Assembly (NCBI GenBank): GCA_964505475.1
Contig: CAZDIJ010000001.1
Span: 1 to 64,000, forward strand
Length of the DNA: 64,000 nucleotides
Origin: JAGXQV01 sp964505475
Lineage (GTDB): Bacteria > Pseudomonadota > Gammaproteobacteria > Burkholderiales > Sulfuricellaceae
Reading direction: 5' to 3'
The stretch's first letter is position 1. Every line of letters begins with the position of its first letter. The translations under genes and the position numbers were made by a program. The notes under the pieces were generated by a model that was not told the origin of the DNA, made no database searches, and saw nothing but the letters and a program-made list of their open reading frames with translations. Shown piece by piece: positions 8,999 to 18,027 of this stretch.

Positions 8999-9672
8999 CC
9001 CTCTTCCAACGCCCCGTCCACCAACCGCAATATCCGGTCGGCGCGCGCCGCCAGATCGAGGTCGTGGGTGACGATGACGAAACTGGTGCCGAACTGCCGG
9101 TTGAGTTCCAGCATCAGGCCAAACACCCCTTGGGCGGTGACGCGATCGAGATTGCCGGTCGGCTCGTCGGCCAGCACGCAGGCGGGCTTGGTCACCAGCG
9201 CGCGCGCCACGGCGGCGCGCTGGCGCTCGCCGCCGGAAAGCTCGCCCGGCGTATGTTTCAGGCGATGCTCCAAACCAACCTGCGTCAGCATGGCAGTCGC
9301 TTGGGCATAGGCTAGCTCCTTCGCCATGCGCCGGATCAAGAGGGGCATGGCGACGTTTTCCAGCGCGGTGAATTCCGGCAGCAAATGATGGAACTGATAA
9401 ATGAAACCAAGCGAGGCGTTGCGCAGATTGCCGCGCTCGACCTGGCTCAAGGCATTGACATTGCGCCCCATGATGACGACCTCGCCACGGCTGGCGTCGT
9501 CCAGTCCGCCCAACAGATGCAGCAAGGTGCTCTTGCCCGAACCGGAAGCGCCGACGATCGCCACCCGCTCGCCACGGGCGATTTCCAGGGAAATACCGAG
9601 CAACACCGGCACCTCCAGTTCGCCCTGGCGGTAGACTTTATGAACATTGGAACAGGAAACGACTTGATTCAT
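8995..9672 (-). CDS. lolD: Lipoprotein-releasing ABC transporter ATPase LolD
   Basis: This is a typical ABC ATPase of the LolD/MacB group. The Walker A motif is GASGSGKST, the signature is LSGGERQR, the Walker B is CVLADEPTGN, and the H-loop is VTHD. The LolD-specific stretch LGFIYQFHHLLPEFTALENVA is present, with its first residues near 85. With LolC it extracts lipoproteins from the inner membrane for transfer to LolA. The ATG at 9672 gives the usual short N-terminus; a GTG at 9681 directly after the upstream stop would add three residues. Normally lolD follows lolC, but here a restriction-modification system lies between them, so lolD probably depends on read-through or coupling from it. 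Confidence 0.93.
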   Translation of the reverse strand: MNQVVSCSNVHKVYRQGELEVPVLLGISLEIARGERVAIVGASGSGKSTLLHLLGGLDDASRGEVVIMGRNVNALSQVERGNLRNASLGFIYQFHHLLPEFTALENVAMPLLIRRMAKELAYAQATAMLTQVGLEHRLKHTPGELSGGERQRAAVARALVTKPACVLADEPTGNLDRVTAQGVFGLMLELNRQFGTSFVIVTHDLDLAARADRILRLVDGALEEG

Positions 9673-9681
9673 GTTACGCAC

Positions 9682-10635
9682 TCAATTGGATTTCTCATAG
9701 GGTCCAAGAAACCGTTCGCCATTGAAATGAATCAGGTGTGATGGTGCTTCCGCAACCCAAACCTCGGTTTCCCAAGCTATTTCACCAACGTAACGAGCCA
9801 TCAGCGCACGAGATGGGAAAGCCGTCACGTAAACCAGACCGGCGGATGAACCGGAGAACAACTGAGCCAATTCTTCGTGACGCTTGCCGTCAACGGGGCC
9901 ATGACTGGTAACGGACTCTATCAGCACCAGCCAATTCCGTTCAGGACAATAAATCACCACATCCGGCATCTTGCCGTGAGAATCGACGGCGACACCCAGC
10001 CTGGTTAGTTGGACGCTATCGAAGTATCCCCATTTGTCGCCAGTATCCCCCGCATAAATCAGGAGACCGCCAGGAACAAAGCCCGTACAAAATTTTTCGA
10101 TGATTGCTTTAATCAGCTCGCTATGCTTGCCGGGACTTAATCGAATTTCGGCACCCTGCCTGATTACCACCGGAATCCGCCTCATGTCCCTTTCTTTCGC
10201 ATACCGTGCAGCCAGCATTTGACGTGTCGAGAGGTAGACTGCCAATTTCTCCGGCCATGCCTGCGTACCGAAGGCTCGAAGCAATGCAAGCGCTTCCGGC
10301 TCTATCTGATAAACAAATTTTGGGCTATTGACTGGACGCGCCGGATTATCTGGATTTGGAATCGCGATCCCGGCATCGACAAATTGATGCACCGTCTGAC
10401 GGCGAAAGGTTTCGCGGGTATTCGGCTTGTAGGCTGCTCCATAATGGTTATGACTAAATTCCATCATCGGCGTAATACCCATCAGTGGGTTGTCCGCCTG
10501 CCGCCATGACTTGCTTGGGGTAATACCGACCAAGGCCAGCAAACAAAGTGCAGAACGCTCGTTCTGCTGCGCTCGAGAAAAACCGAGACCTACAAGAATT
10601 CTCAAAGCGTCGTCGATATTCTTGTGGCCGCTCAT
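9682..10635 (-). CDS. Type II restriction endonuclease, PstI/BsuBI family
   Basis: The 317-residue protein matches the PstI/BsuBI endonuclease family in length and in its C-terminal catalytic region. There the sequence runs GDTGDKWGYFD, MPDVVIYCPERNWLVLIES and VTSHGPVDGKRHEEL, with acidic residues and a Lys in the expected nuclease arrangement. The N-terminal half (about 1-150) resembles the family's helical DNA-recognition region. Classical members cut CTGCAG, but the specificity of this one cannot be read from sequence. The start overlaps the methyltransferase stop by 4 bp, and its stop abuts the lolD start region. Base composition is visibly more AT-rich than the neighbours, pointing to horizontal acquisition. 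Confidence 0.9.
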   Translation of the reverse strand: MSGHKNIDDALRILVGLGFSRAQQNERSALCLLALVGITPSKSWRQADNPLMGITPMMEFSHNHYGAAYKPNTRETFRRQTVHQFVDAGIAIPNPDNPARPVNSPKFVYQIEPEALALLRAFGTQAWPEKLAVYLSTRQMLAARYAKERDMRRIPVVIRQGAEIRLSPGKHSELIKAIIEKFCTGFVPGGLLIYAGDTGDKWGYFDSVQLTRLGVAVDSHGKMPDVVIYCPERNWLVLIESVTSHGPVDGKRHEELAQLFSGSSAGLVYVTAFPSRALMARYVGEIAWETEVWVAEAPSHLIHFNGERFLGPYEKSN

Positions 10636-12170
10636 AGCACACTCTCCAACCGGGCATCTATCCGTTCCTGCGAAATATCACCTTGCATCGACGCCCACCG
10701 CCCCAGCGCAACCAATACATCCCGGCTGGGGTACTTCATCATCCGCAAATCGGTCGCGTTTACTTGGGTATGGCCGCTAAATCGGCGGAAACTCTCATCC
10801 ACAAGCGTGGAATTCAGGAAAATCACCAGACCACGCGCTAAATACTCCGGCAACCCTTGCTTTTGCCGGTGAAAAACATTCAGGTGATTCTCAAATCCCA
10901 ACCATGACGAGGAAAATGCATCGGGATAAACCATGCTTGCCACAATGCGGCGTTTTTCCTCTTTGGAAGAAAAACGCCGAATCACGGCATAAAAACCATT
11001 AGGATAAAACAATTTGTCGGTTTCTGAATGGTGCATCAGCGCATTGGATTTCTTCATCCCGATTTTTGGCCAATTAATTGACAACCCGGAAAAATGTCCA
11101 GGGTAAAGCAAGGGAACACTCCCCGGTTCCGGCATCTCGCGCAAATGGTCTTTTACGCGAAAATCGACAACCGGCCCAGTCGAGACATCGACGCCGATAT
11201 CCACAAGCGAATAACGTAGCGCCGGGAATAGCTCCTTGATATTCCGTTCCGGGGATAGTGGTATGTGAATAAAACATTCCGCATCGTCCTGGAAAACGAT
11301 CTGACCGAATGAATACGCATGTGCCGAGAAATCGGCAAAACCATCGTCGGTCGAGGTGGACACCTTCACCTCAGCCTGCCGAGCACCTTTTTCAAGCAGG
11401 ATGACAATGTTTTCCTGCAATACCTTATCATCCTTGAACGCTTTGTCGCGTGCGGAGAACAAATGCATATGCCGTATTGCCGTATGCGCCAGAATGAACT
11501 CACGGAAAGGACGGTAATAAGGGCCATTGCAGAAACTCCGAGGAATAATCGCAGCAACCTGGCCGCCCTGCTCCATCATGGCGATGGCTAACATGACAAA
11601 CGCCGGGTAAAGATTGACGGTTTCAATACCAACCTGGCGGAGCATAAGGCGATGACGCGAATGGCTGGCAATTTTCTTATAAGGCGGATTGAGGATAGCG
11701 AAATTAAATTTGCCGACATTGCCGAATTGAACCCGATTCACCGCGTTTTCAATAAAATCGTCTTGAATCAGATCGGTGATTAGCTTTATTCCGTCTTCCC
11801 TGAATAATTCCTGGTAATACGCTATTTCTTCGGAAAGATAAGATGCCAGAAGCCCATCGAGTTCATAAAGTGTCACTGAAATGTCAGTGGTTTGGCTCTT
11901 GGATTTTCTCAACAAATCCAGAAAAGCCGCCGTCAGCGACCCCACCCCCGCACCCGCATCGAGAAGGCGGATAGATGGGCGATCTGAAAAATTGAAAAGC
12001 CCCGCCATGAACTCCGCGGTACTTTGCGGAGTCAAGAATTGGCCAAAATCCGCCCGCGTAGCAGAATCCAGCCGGGAGGACGCCTCAAGGCGCGCCTTCT
12101 CAATTCGAGGTTGGATATATTGCATAGCTAAATAAAGCTGCATGGGCAAGGTTCCCATAAGTCGCGTCAT
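10632..12170 (-). CDS. N6-adenine DNA methyltransferase of the PstI/BsuBI-type system
   Basis: The 512-residue methyltransferase protects host DNA from the adjacent endonuclease. It has the conserved FGQFLTPQSTAEFM entry segment (about 42-55), the AdoMet-binding motif I as LLDAGAGVGSL (about 70-80), and the N6-adenine catalytic motif IV as ILNPPYKK (about 160-167), followed by a long C-terminal target-recognition part. The start ATG overlaps the lolC stop as ATGA, and the 3' end overlaps the endonuclease start by 4 bp. Placing the methylase first is the usual safe order. Lower GC content than lolC and lolD suggests recent transfer of the pair. Confidence 0.9.
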   Translation of the reverse strand: MTRLMGTLPMQLYLAMQYIQPRIEKARLEASSRLDSATRADFGQFLTPQSTAEFMAGLFNFSDRPSIRLLDAGAGVGSLTAAFLDLLRKSKSQTTDISVTLYELDGLLASYLSEEIAYYQELFREDGIKLITDLIQDDFIENAVNRVQFGNVGKFNFAILNPPYKKIASHSRHRLMLRQVGIETVNLYPAFVMLAIAMMEQGGQVAAIIPRSFCNGPYYRPFREFILAHTAIRHMHLFSARDKAFKDDKVLQENIVILLEKGARQAEVKVSTSTDDGFADFSAHAYSFGQIVFQDDAECFIHIPLSPERNIKELFPALRYSLVDIGVDVSTGPVVDFRVKDHLREMPEPGSVPLLYPGHFSGLSINWPKIGMKKSNALMHHSETDKLFYPNGFYAVIRRFSSKEEKRRIVASMVYPDAFSSSWLGFENHLNVFHRQKQGLPEYLARGLVIFLNSTLVDESFRRFSGHTQVNATDLRMMKYPSRDVLVALGRWASMQGDISQERIDARLESVL

Positions 12171-13411
12171 TCATAGCGCAACGCCTCCGCCGGATTGGTG
12201 CGCGAGGCGCGCCAACTGGGATACAAGGTCGCCAGCAGGGTGAGGACGAACGACACGACGGCGATTACGCCGACATCGCGCCACTGCAATTCGGAAGGCA
12301 GGTCGCTGATGTAGTAGACATCCTTGGCGAGGAATTGGATGCCGAGGGCGCGCTCGATGGCCGGCACCACCACGTCGATATTGAGCGCCAGCGCCACGCC
12401 GCCGCCCACGCCGATGAAGGTGCCGATCACTCCGATCAGGGCGCCCTGGACGATGAAGATTTTCATGATGCTGCCCGGGGAGGCGCCCAGGGTGCGCAGG
12501 ATGGCGATGTCGGCCTGTTTGTCGGTGACCGCCATGACCAGGGTGGAAACGATGTTGAAGGCCGCCACCGCGACGATCAGCAGCAGGATGATGAACATCA
12601 CGTTTTTTTCGATCTGGATGGCGCGGAAGAAATTGGCGTGAGAGCGCGTCCAATCGCCGGCGTAGAGTCCCGGCGGCAAGGTGGCGTTGAGTTCGCGCGC
12701 CACGCGCGGCGCGGCGAACAGCTCGTCGAGCTTGAGCCGCACGCCGCTCACCTTGTCCCCCATGCGGTAAAGGGTGGCGGCATCCGCAATATGCATCAGC
12801 GCCAAGCCGTTGTCGTATTCAAACATGCCGACCTCGAAAATGCCCACCACGGTGAATTGCTTCAGGCGCGGCATCACTCCGGCGGGCGTCACCTGCCCCT
12901 GCGGCGCGATCAGCACCACCTTGTCGCCCTGCGAGGCGCGCAGGGTGCGGGCGATGTCCGCGCCGAGGACGATGCCGAATTCGCCCGGCTTGAGGTTATC
13001 CAGGCTGCCCGCCTTCATGTGCTCGCCGATGTCGGCCACCCGGCTTTCCCGTTCCGGCAGGATGCCGCGCATGATCGCGCCGTGCACGGTCTGATCGAAG
13101 GAAAGCAGTCCCTGCGCCATGATGTAGGGCGCCGCGCCGCGCACTTCCTTGTGCCGGGCGGCGAATTCGGCCACCTGCGGCCAGCCGGACAACTGATTGC
13201 CGTCGCCGCCGATCTCGATGTGCGCCGCCACGCCGAGGATGCGCGTGCGCAATTCGGTCTGGAAGCCGTTCATCACCGACAGCACCACGATCAGCGCCGC
13301 CACGCCGAGCGCAATGCCGAGCATGGAGATCAGGGAAATGAAGGAAATGAAATGGTTGCGGCGCTTGGCGCGGGTATAGCGCAAGCCGACGAAAAGCTCG
13401 AAAGACGGCAT
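12167..13411 (-). CDS. lolC: Lipoprotein-releasing ABC transporter permease LolC/E
   Basis: The 414-residue protein has the LolC/E topology: an N-terminal helix (FISLISMLGIALGVAALIVVLSVM, starting near residue 24), a large periplasmic domain (about 50-265), and three C-terminal helices with the FtsX-type segment ATLYPSWRASRTNPAEALRYE ending the protein. It is the permease that hands outer-membrane lipoproteins to LolA, working with LolD. Only one permease gene is visible, as in many betaproteobacteria where a single protein serves both roles. It starts next to the stop of the REC-PAS-GGDEF gene. Its normal partner lolD is displaced by about 2.5 kb of restriction-modification genes. Confidence 0.92.
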   Translation of the reverse strand: MPSFELFVGLRYTRAKRRNHFISFISLISMLGIALGVAALIVVLSVMNGFQTELRTRILGVAAHIEIGGDGNQLSGWPQVAEFAARHKEVRGAAPYIMAQGLLSFDQTVHGAIMRGILPERESRVADIGEHMKAGSLDNLKPGEFGIVLGADIARTLRASQGDKVVLIAPQGQVTPAGVMPRLKQFTVVGIFEVGMFEYDNGLALMHIADAATLYRMGDKVSGVRLKLDELFAAPRVARELNATLPPGLYAGDWTRSHANFFRAIQIEKNVMFIILLLIVAVAAFNIVSTLVMAVTDKQADIAILRTLGASPGSIMKIFIVQGALIGVIGTFIGVGGGVALALNIDVVVPAIERALGIQFLAKDVYYISDLPSELQWRDVGVIAVVSFVLTLLATLYPSWRASRTNPAEALRYE

Positions 13412-14710
13412 CTAATGGCTGGAATTCGACATGAAATAATTGTTGCGGCCATTCTGCTTGGCTTGGTACATGGCTTCGTCGGCGTGCTTGATGAGCACGT
13501 CCGGTTTGTCGCCGTCCCTCGGATAGACGCTGATGCCGATGCTGGTGGTCAGCGTGAGTTCATGTTCGCCGATCTTGAGCGGCAGGCGCAGCGTCTCCAG
13601 GATTTTCTCCGCGAGCTGCACCAGGTTGTCCATTTTCTTGATGCGCGGCAGCAGCAGGACGAATTCGTCGCCCCCCAGGCGCGCCACGGTATCCCCTTTG
13701 CGGATGCTGGTTTTGAGCCGGTTCGCCATTTCGCACAGCAGCTTGTCGCCGACATCGTGCCCCAGGGTATCGTTGACTTCCTTGAAGCGATCCAGGTCGA
13801 GGAACATCACGCTCAGCATCTCCCCCTCGCGGCGCGCATGCAGCAGCCCCTGGGTGAGGCGGTCGTGGAACAACTGGCGGTTGGGCAGCCCGGTCAGAAT
13901 ATCGTGGTAGGCCTGGTAGCGCACCAACTCCTCGTGGCGCTTGCGCTCGGTGATGTCGAACAATACCGACACGTAATGGGTTGCCTTGCCGTCGTCGTTG
14001 CGCACGGCGGATATGGTCTGCCAGGCCAGGAAAACGTCGCCGCTCTTGCGCTTGTTCCAGATTTCGCCGCGCCATTGACCAAACTCGCCAAGCTGGCGCC
14101 ACATTTCGCCGAAAAACTCGGCGCTGTGGAATTTCGAGCGCATCAGGTTGGGATTTTTGCCGACGATTTCTTCCGCCCCGTAGCCGGTGATGTTGGAAAA
14201 AGCGGGGTTTACCGAGAGGATGCGGGCATTGGCGTCGGTCACCATCACGCCTTCCAGGACGTTCTCGAACACCTTGGCGGCCAGACGCAATTTCTCCTCG
14301 GCGACCGACGCCTGTTTTTCCAGTTCGCCGACCTTGAGTGCGCTGCGCAACACCCGCTCCAGGCTATCCGGCGAGAGCCGCGCCTTGGCGAGGTAATCGG
14401 TGGCGCCGGCGCGCATCAGCTCCACCACCAGCCCTTCGTCGCCCTGCCCGGTCAACATCACGATCGGCGTGCGGATGCCGCAGGCGCGCAAGGCGCGCAG
14501 CTTGTCCAGACCGTTCTCCTTGCCCAGCAGATAGTCGAGAAAAATCACGTCGGCCGCTTGCCCGGCGGTTTCCTCGCAATCCGGCTCCAGCCCATTCAAG
14601 CAAAGCAACTCGATGTCGTAGCCGCGCACCTCTTCCAGGTAGCGCCGCAGCAGTTCCTGGTCTACCTCGTCGTCGTCAACGGCGACGATCTTCAGGCGGT
14701 CGCCGGACAT
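13412..14710 (-). CDS. REC-PAS-GGDEF response regulator (probable diguanylate cyclase)
   Basis: The 432-residue cytoplasmic protein has an N-terminal receiver (about 5-125, VDDDE and IFLDYLLG), a PAS domain (about 145-260, ending VLFDITERKR) and a GGDEF domain (about 275-430). The active site GGDEF is intact. An inhibitory RxxD motif (RKGD) lies exactly five residues before it, so the enzyme should make c-di-GMP with product feedback. The 5' end overlaps the single-domain response regulator gene by 19 bp and the 3' end abuts lolC, so it belongs to the minus-strand signalling operon that runs into lolC. Confidence 0.9.
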   Translation of the reverse strand: MSGDRLKIVAVDDDEVDQELLRRYLEEVRGYDIELLCLNGLEPDCEETAGQAADVIFLDYLLGKENGLDKLRALRACGIRTPIVMLTGQGDEGLVVELMRAGATDYLAKARLSPDSLERVLRSALKVGELEKQASVAEEKLRLAAKVFENVLEGVMVTDANARILSVNPAFSNITGYGAEEIVGKNPNLMRSKFHSAEFFGEMWRQLGEFGQWRGEIWNKRKSGDVFLAWQTISAVRNDDGKATHYVSVLFDITERKRHEELVRYQAYHDILTGLPNRQLFHDRLTQGLLHARREGEMLSVMFLDLDRFKEVNDTLGHDVGDKLLCEMANRLKTSIRKGDTVARLGGDEFVLLLPRIKKMDNLVQLAEKILETLRLPLKIGEHELTLTTSIGISVYPRDGDKPDVLIKHADEAMYQAKQNGRNNYFMSNSSH

Positions 14711-15174
14711 GAATGCATCTCCCCGGGGGATAGGCGGACGATCTCGAACCAGTATTCATCAATGCAATGCACCATCCGTATGAAATCGTCGATCGCCACC
14801 GGCTTGACGATATAGGAACTGGCGCCGCTGTCGTAACATTGCTGAATATCCTTTTCCTGCTGCGAAGTCGTCAGGATGACCACCGGAATGCGGCGCAGCT
14901 TGGGATCGCCGTGAATCTGCTCCAGCACCTGCTTGCCGTTCAGTTTCGGCAGGTTCAGATCCAGCAGGATCAAGTCCGGCAGCGGGTAACTGCCGGCAGC
15001 GGCATAAGCGCCGCGGCGAAACAGATAATCCAGCGCTTCCTCGCCGTCTTCCACGATGTACAGGTCATGGGGAACCTCGCCGTCGAGCAGCGCCCGCCTG
15101 GTCAGTTCCTGATCGCCGGGATCGTCCTCTACCAGAAGGATCACCGCCGGTTTGTTTCGGTTTGCCATTTTCAT
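14692..15174 (-). CDS. Single-domain response regulator, Rcp1-like
   Basis: The gene codes for about 160 residues, almost all one receiver domain: acidic pair VEDDPGDQE near residue 13, phospho-acceptor in LILLDLNLPKLNG, and Lys in SYIVKPV. The extended form with a GxY insertion resembles the Rcp1 class that partners cyanobacterial-phytochrome-type kinases. The ATG at 15174 is chosen because GGGGAAG precedes it at a suitable distance; upstream in-frame codons lack this. It sits directly downstream of two kinases with a phytochrome-like core and upstream of a REC-GGDEF protein, so it may relay or compete for phosphate in that block. Confidence 0.88.
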   Translation of the reverse strand: MKMANRNKPAVILLVEDDPGDQELTRRALLDGEVPHDLYIVEDGEEALDYLFRRGAYAAAGSYPLPDLILLDLNLPKLNGKQVLEQIHGDPKLRRIPVVILTTSQQEKDIQQCYDSGASSYIVKPVAIDDFIRMVHCIDEYWFEIVRLSPGEMHSCPATA

Positions 15175-15243
15175 GCGTTCTTCCCCCAATGCCCGCAAAT
15201 TCGCAAAACATGCGGCTACCCGCAAAGTATATCCCAAGACGGC

Positions 15244-16992
15244 TTAGAGTTCCTGCTCCTTGGCGGGCAGAACGAACCTGAAGTAGGCGCCCCGGCCTTC
15301 AACCGATTCGACCCAGATGCGGCCGTGATGGCGTTCCGCCACCTTGCGGCAAATCGCCAGCCCGATCCCCGTCCCATCGAACTTCCCCTGCCCGTGCAAG
15401 CGCTTGAACGGCTGGAAAATCTGCTCGGCGTATTCGGGATTGATGCCGATGCCGTTGTCGCGCACCCCCAGCACCCATTTGCCGTCCAGCCGTTGCGCAT
15501 CGAGATGGATGCGCGGCGCCGGCTCATCGACATATTTCAGGGCATTGCTAATCAGGTTCTGGTAAAGCTGGGTCAGCAGCACGGCATCGCCCGACACCTC
15601 CGGCAAGGGATCGCGGGTAACCACCGCGCCGCTTTCCTCGATGCGCAGCGCCAGCGATTCCAGGGCGAGGTCGGCGACCGTTTCCAGGCTGACCGGTTCG
15701 GTCTGGAGTTCGCGGTTGCCGGCGCGCGACAGGTTCAGCAAATCCTGCACCAGATTGCGCATGCGGCTGGCGGCCGCGCTGATGAATTCGATGTCCTTGG
15801 CGGCGCGATCGGGGATTTCTTCGCCCAGGTCGCGCACCAGCCACTCGCTGAAAATGACCAGCTTGCGCAAGGGTTCCTGCAAATCATGGCTGGCGATATA
15901 AGTGAATTCGTTGAGTTCGGCGTTGAGTTGCCGAAGCTTGTCCAGTTGCCGCGCCAGATCGGCATCGCCGCGCTTGATGGCCTGCATCAGCTCATCGACG
16001 GCGCCGGCCACCTCGCTCAGTTCGTCGATCCTGGCGGCGCGCGCCTCGGCCAATGCCGCCTCGATTTCCGGCGTCACCTCGCGGACGCCGGCAAACATCC
16101 GCGATGCCGAGCGCAACGCCGCGGTGCGGCGCACCACCCGCGTCAGCCACCGCCCCAGCAGCATCCAGAGGAACAGGCTCAACAGCATGCCCATCACGGC
16201 GCTGCCGTACAGTAGTTCCTGCATGGTAAAAGGCCGTTCCACCCGCTGCTGGATAATCAGCGACAAGTCCGCGTTCTTCCTTCTTTCCCACGCCAGCGGG
16301 AATTGCTCATAGCGCTGCCCCCCCCGGTGCAGCGCGCCCTGGTAGCCGGGACGAATATCCGGGGTGGCGCCGCCCTGCGAACTGGCGACCACCATTCCGT
16401 GCCAACTGAGAAACAGCTTGGCGTCGGGAAATATATTGGCGTACAGCAAGGCATTGTCCAGCGGCTTGAACAAATACAGCCAGCCCATCTCCCCTTTGCC
16501 GAGCCAGAGGGTCTGGCGGTACACCCGGTAGAGCGACGAGCGCAGCGCGTCGTAATACCAGCCGATATAGCCGTCCTGGCTCAGCCTGTCGGGCAGATTC
16601 TCCGCCCCGGAACCATAACGGTACAAAACCTGGCCGCCGGGCGAGGAAATCAGCACGTGGGAAAAAACCGGACTGCCGCTTTGGGCGATGAAATAACTGT
16701 TGAGGTTGACCCAACGGGTTCGCGGGTCTTCCAGCAGGCGGGCGAATTCCAGCCGCGCCTTGAGGCGCACCGCTTCGCCTTCCCACTCGGCCTCCAATTG
16801 GCCGATGCGCGTCGCGTAATGAAACACCGAATTGCCTATTTTTTGCGCCGCCGCCTTCTCGAACGAAGCGCTGTAAAACCAGAAAGCGGCAGCCACCGTC
16901 AACAGCATCGCCACGGACAGCGCCAGCACCAGGCGCAGGCTGGCCTGGCGCTTCAGCGAGCGGAATCCCGCATTTAAGTCCGGCGCCGGCAT
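15244..16992 (-). CDS. Membrane sensor histidine kinase
   Basis: The 582-residue kinase has a transmembrane helix near residues 18-40, a periplasmic sensor of about 210 residues, a second helix near 255-280, and a linker. The kinase core has the phospho-accepting His in ASHDLQEPLRKL (about 365), the N box NLISNALKY, and G boxes DNGIGI and GTGIGLAICRK. It ends with the short C-terminus AKEQEL. The core closely resembles that of the CHASE kinase encoded two genes upstream, suggesting duplication with sensor swapping. It starts next to the stop of the periplasmic binding protein gene, so the binding protein may act with its periplasmic part. The ligand is unknown. Confidence 0.88.
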   Translation of the reverse strand: MPAPDLNAGFRSLKRQASLRLVLALSVAMLLTVAAAFWFYSASFEKAAAQKIGNSVFHYATRIGQLEAEWEGEAVRLKARLEFARLLEDPRTRWVNLNSYFIAQSGSPVFSHVLISSPGGQVLYRYGSGAENLPDRLSQDGYIGWYYDALRSSLYRVYRQTLWLGKGEMGWLYLFKPLDNALLYANIFPDAKLFLSWHGMVVASSQGGATPDIRPGYQGALHRGGQRYEQFPLAWERRKNADLSLIIQQRVERPFTMQELLYGSAVMGMLLSLFLWMLLGRWLTRVVRRTAALRSASRMFAGVREVTPEIEAALAEARAARIDELSEVAGAVDELMQAIKRGDADLARQLDKLRQLNAELNEFTYIASHDLQEPLRKLVIFSEWLVRDLGEEIPDRAAKDIEFISAAASRMRNLVQDLLNLSRAGNRELQTEPVSLETVADLALESLALRIEESGAVVTRDPLPEVSGDAVLLTQLYQNLISNALKYVDEPAPRIHLDAQRLDGKWVLGVRDNGIGINPEYAEQIFQPFKRLHGQGKFDGTGIGLAICRKVAERHHGRIWVESVEGRGAYFRFVLPAKEQEL

Positions 16993-18021
16993 TTAGCGGA
17001 TTCTCCCCGCCCAGCGATCGACAATGATGCTCTCGATTTCCAGCGCCTGCGCCGCCGGGTTGCCGCCCGAGGTCGCACGGAAAAAATGCTGGGTTTCGCG
17101 CAGTTGCGCGGTGGAAAAGCGCCCGTCTGGGCTGTACAAGCGCTTGTATTTCTTGAGCGTATCCAGCAACGAGCGCTTTTCTTCAGGGTCGCGGACATCC
17201 AGCTTGCGGACGATATCCTCGGGGCTGTGGCTGGCCATCCATTGCAGGGTGCGGCGCAGGATGCGCACCATTTTTTCGGCTTTTTGCGGCTCGTTCCTGA
17301 CTGTCTCGCCGCGCGCCTCCAGGGCGGCGTGCAGGAAACCGGCGCCGGGAATGAGCTGGGTATCGGCGGGGTCGGTCAGATTGGTCAGGAAAAACACCTG
17401 CTTTTCCGCCAACAGGCGCGAGGCGAACGGCTCGTCGCCCATCACCGCGTCCGCCGAACCGCTCAGCAGCAGGGACGATTGCTCCATCCAGCTTTGCCCG
17501 GCGGCGATGATGCGCACCTCGTCCGGCGAGACCCCGGCCGACTTCAATACCAACTCCGCCAGTTGCTGGGAGGTGGTCTTGCTGGAAAGCGAACTGGTAT
17601 TCACCCCGATCACCCGGCCGCGCAGATCGGCCACCCCCTTGATCTGCCCCTTCAGCCCGGCGCGCACCATCAGGATGAACAGGGGAAGATCGTCCACCGC
17701 CGCCAGGCCGACCACATCCCCGCCGTTGGCGCGCAACGACATCGCCGCGGGAAAGCCGGCCACCGCGAAATCGCTGTTGCGGTTCATCAGTTCCTGCAAC
17801 GCCACCGCGCCGCCGCCAACCTGGATCAATTCGACCGCGGCGCCCTCGGCGCGATCGGCGCCGATTTTCCCGATCAGGTCGATCGGCAGGTAAGAGATAT
17901 TGCGCGGCCCCGGCACGGAAACCACGATCTTCATCGGCGCGCTCTCCGCAAAAGCCGCGCCCCCCGCCGCCACGCCGGCGCAAATCAGCAAAAATCCGCC
18001 TATCAATTGTTTGAGCATCAC
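16993..18021 (-). CDS. Periplasmic substrate-binding protein (NMT1/SsuA-like)
   Basis: The 342-residue exported protein has a signal peptide (about 1-25, ending AFAES) and the fold of the NMT1/THI5, SsuA and TauA binding proteins. Family features are visible in IVVSVPGPRNISYLPIDL, ADLRGRVIGVNTSSLSS and SADAVMGDEPFASRLL. Such proteins normally deliver sulfonates, nitrate-like anions or thiamin precursors to an ABC transporter, but no permease or ATPase is near. It lies between two membrane histidine kinases with spacings of 0 and 6 bp, so a role as a ligand-binding sensor accessory is plausible (inference). The ligand is unknown. Confidence 0.82.
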   Translation of the reverse strand: MMLKQLIGGFLLICAGVAAGGAAFAESAPMKIVVSVPGPRNISYLPIDLIGKIGADRAEGAAVELIQVGGGAVALQELMNRNSDFAVAGFPAAMSLRANGGDVVGLAAVDDLPLFILMVRAGLKGQIKGVADLRGRVIGVNTSSLSSKTTSQQLAELVLKSAGVSPDEVRIIAAGQSWMEQSSLLLSGSADAVMGDEPFASRLLAEKQVFFLTNLTDPADTQLIPGAGFLHAALEARGETVRNEPQKAEKMVRILRRTLQWMASHSPEDIVRKLDVRDPEEKRSLLDTLKKYKRLYSPDGRFSTAQLRETQHFFRATSGGNPAAQALEIESIIVDRWAGRIR

Positions 18022-18027
18022 GCCCCC

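Noticed and set aside
9667..12174. ATGAAT direct repeat flanking the restriction genes considered as a target duplication
   Set aside because: Precise deletion between the repeats would remove the lolC stop codon, and the repeat can arise from the required start/stop codons. It is not accepted as an insertion scar.
12335..14815. Open frame of 826 codons on the plus strand
   Set aside because: It is antisense to lolC and the REC-PAS-GGDEF gene. Composition is His/Gln/Asp-rich, with no recognisable domain.
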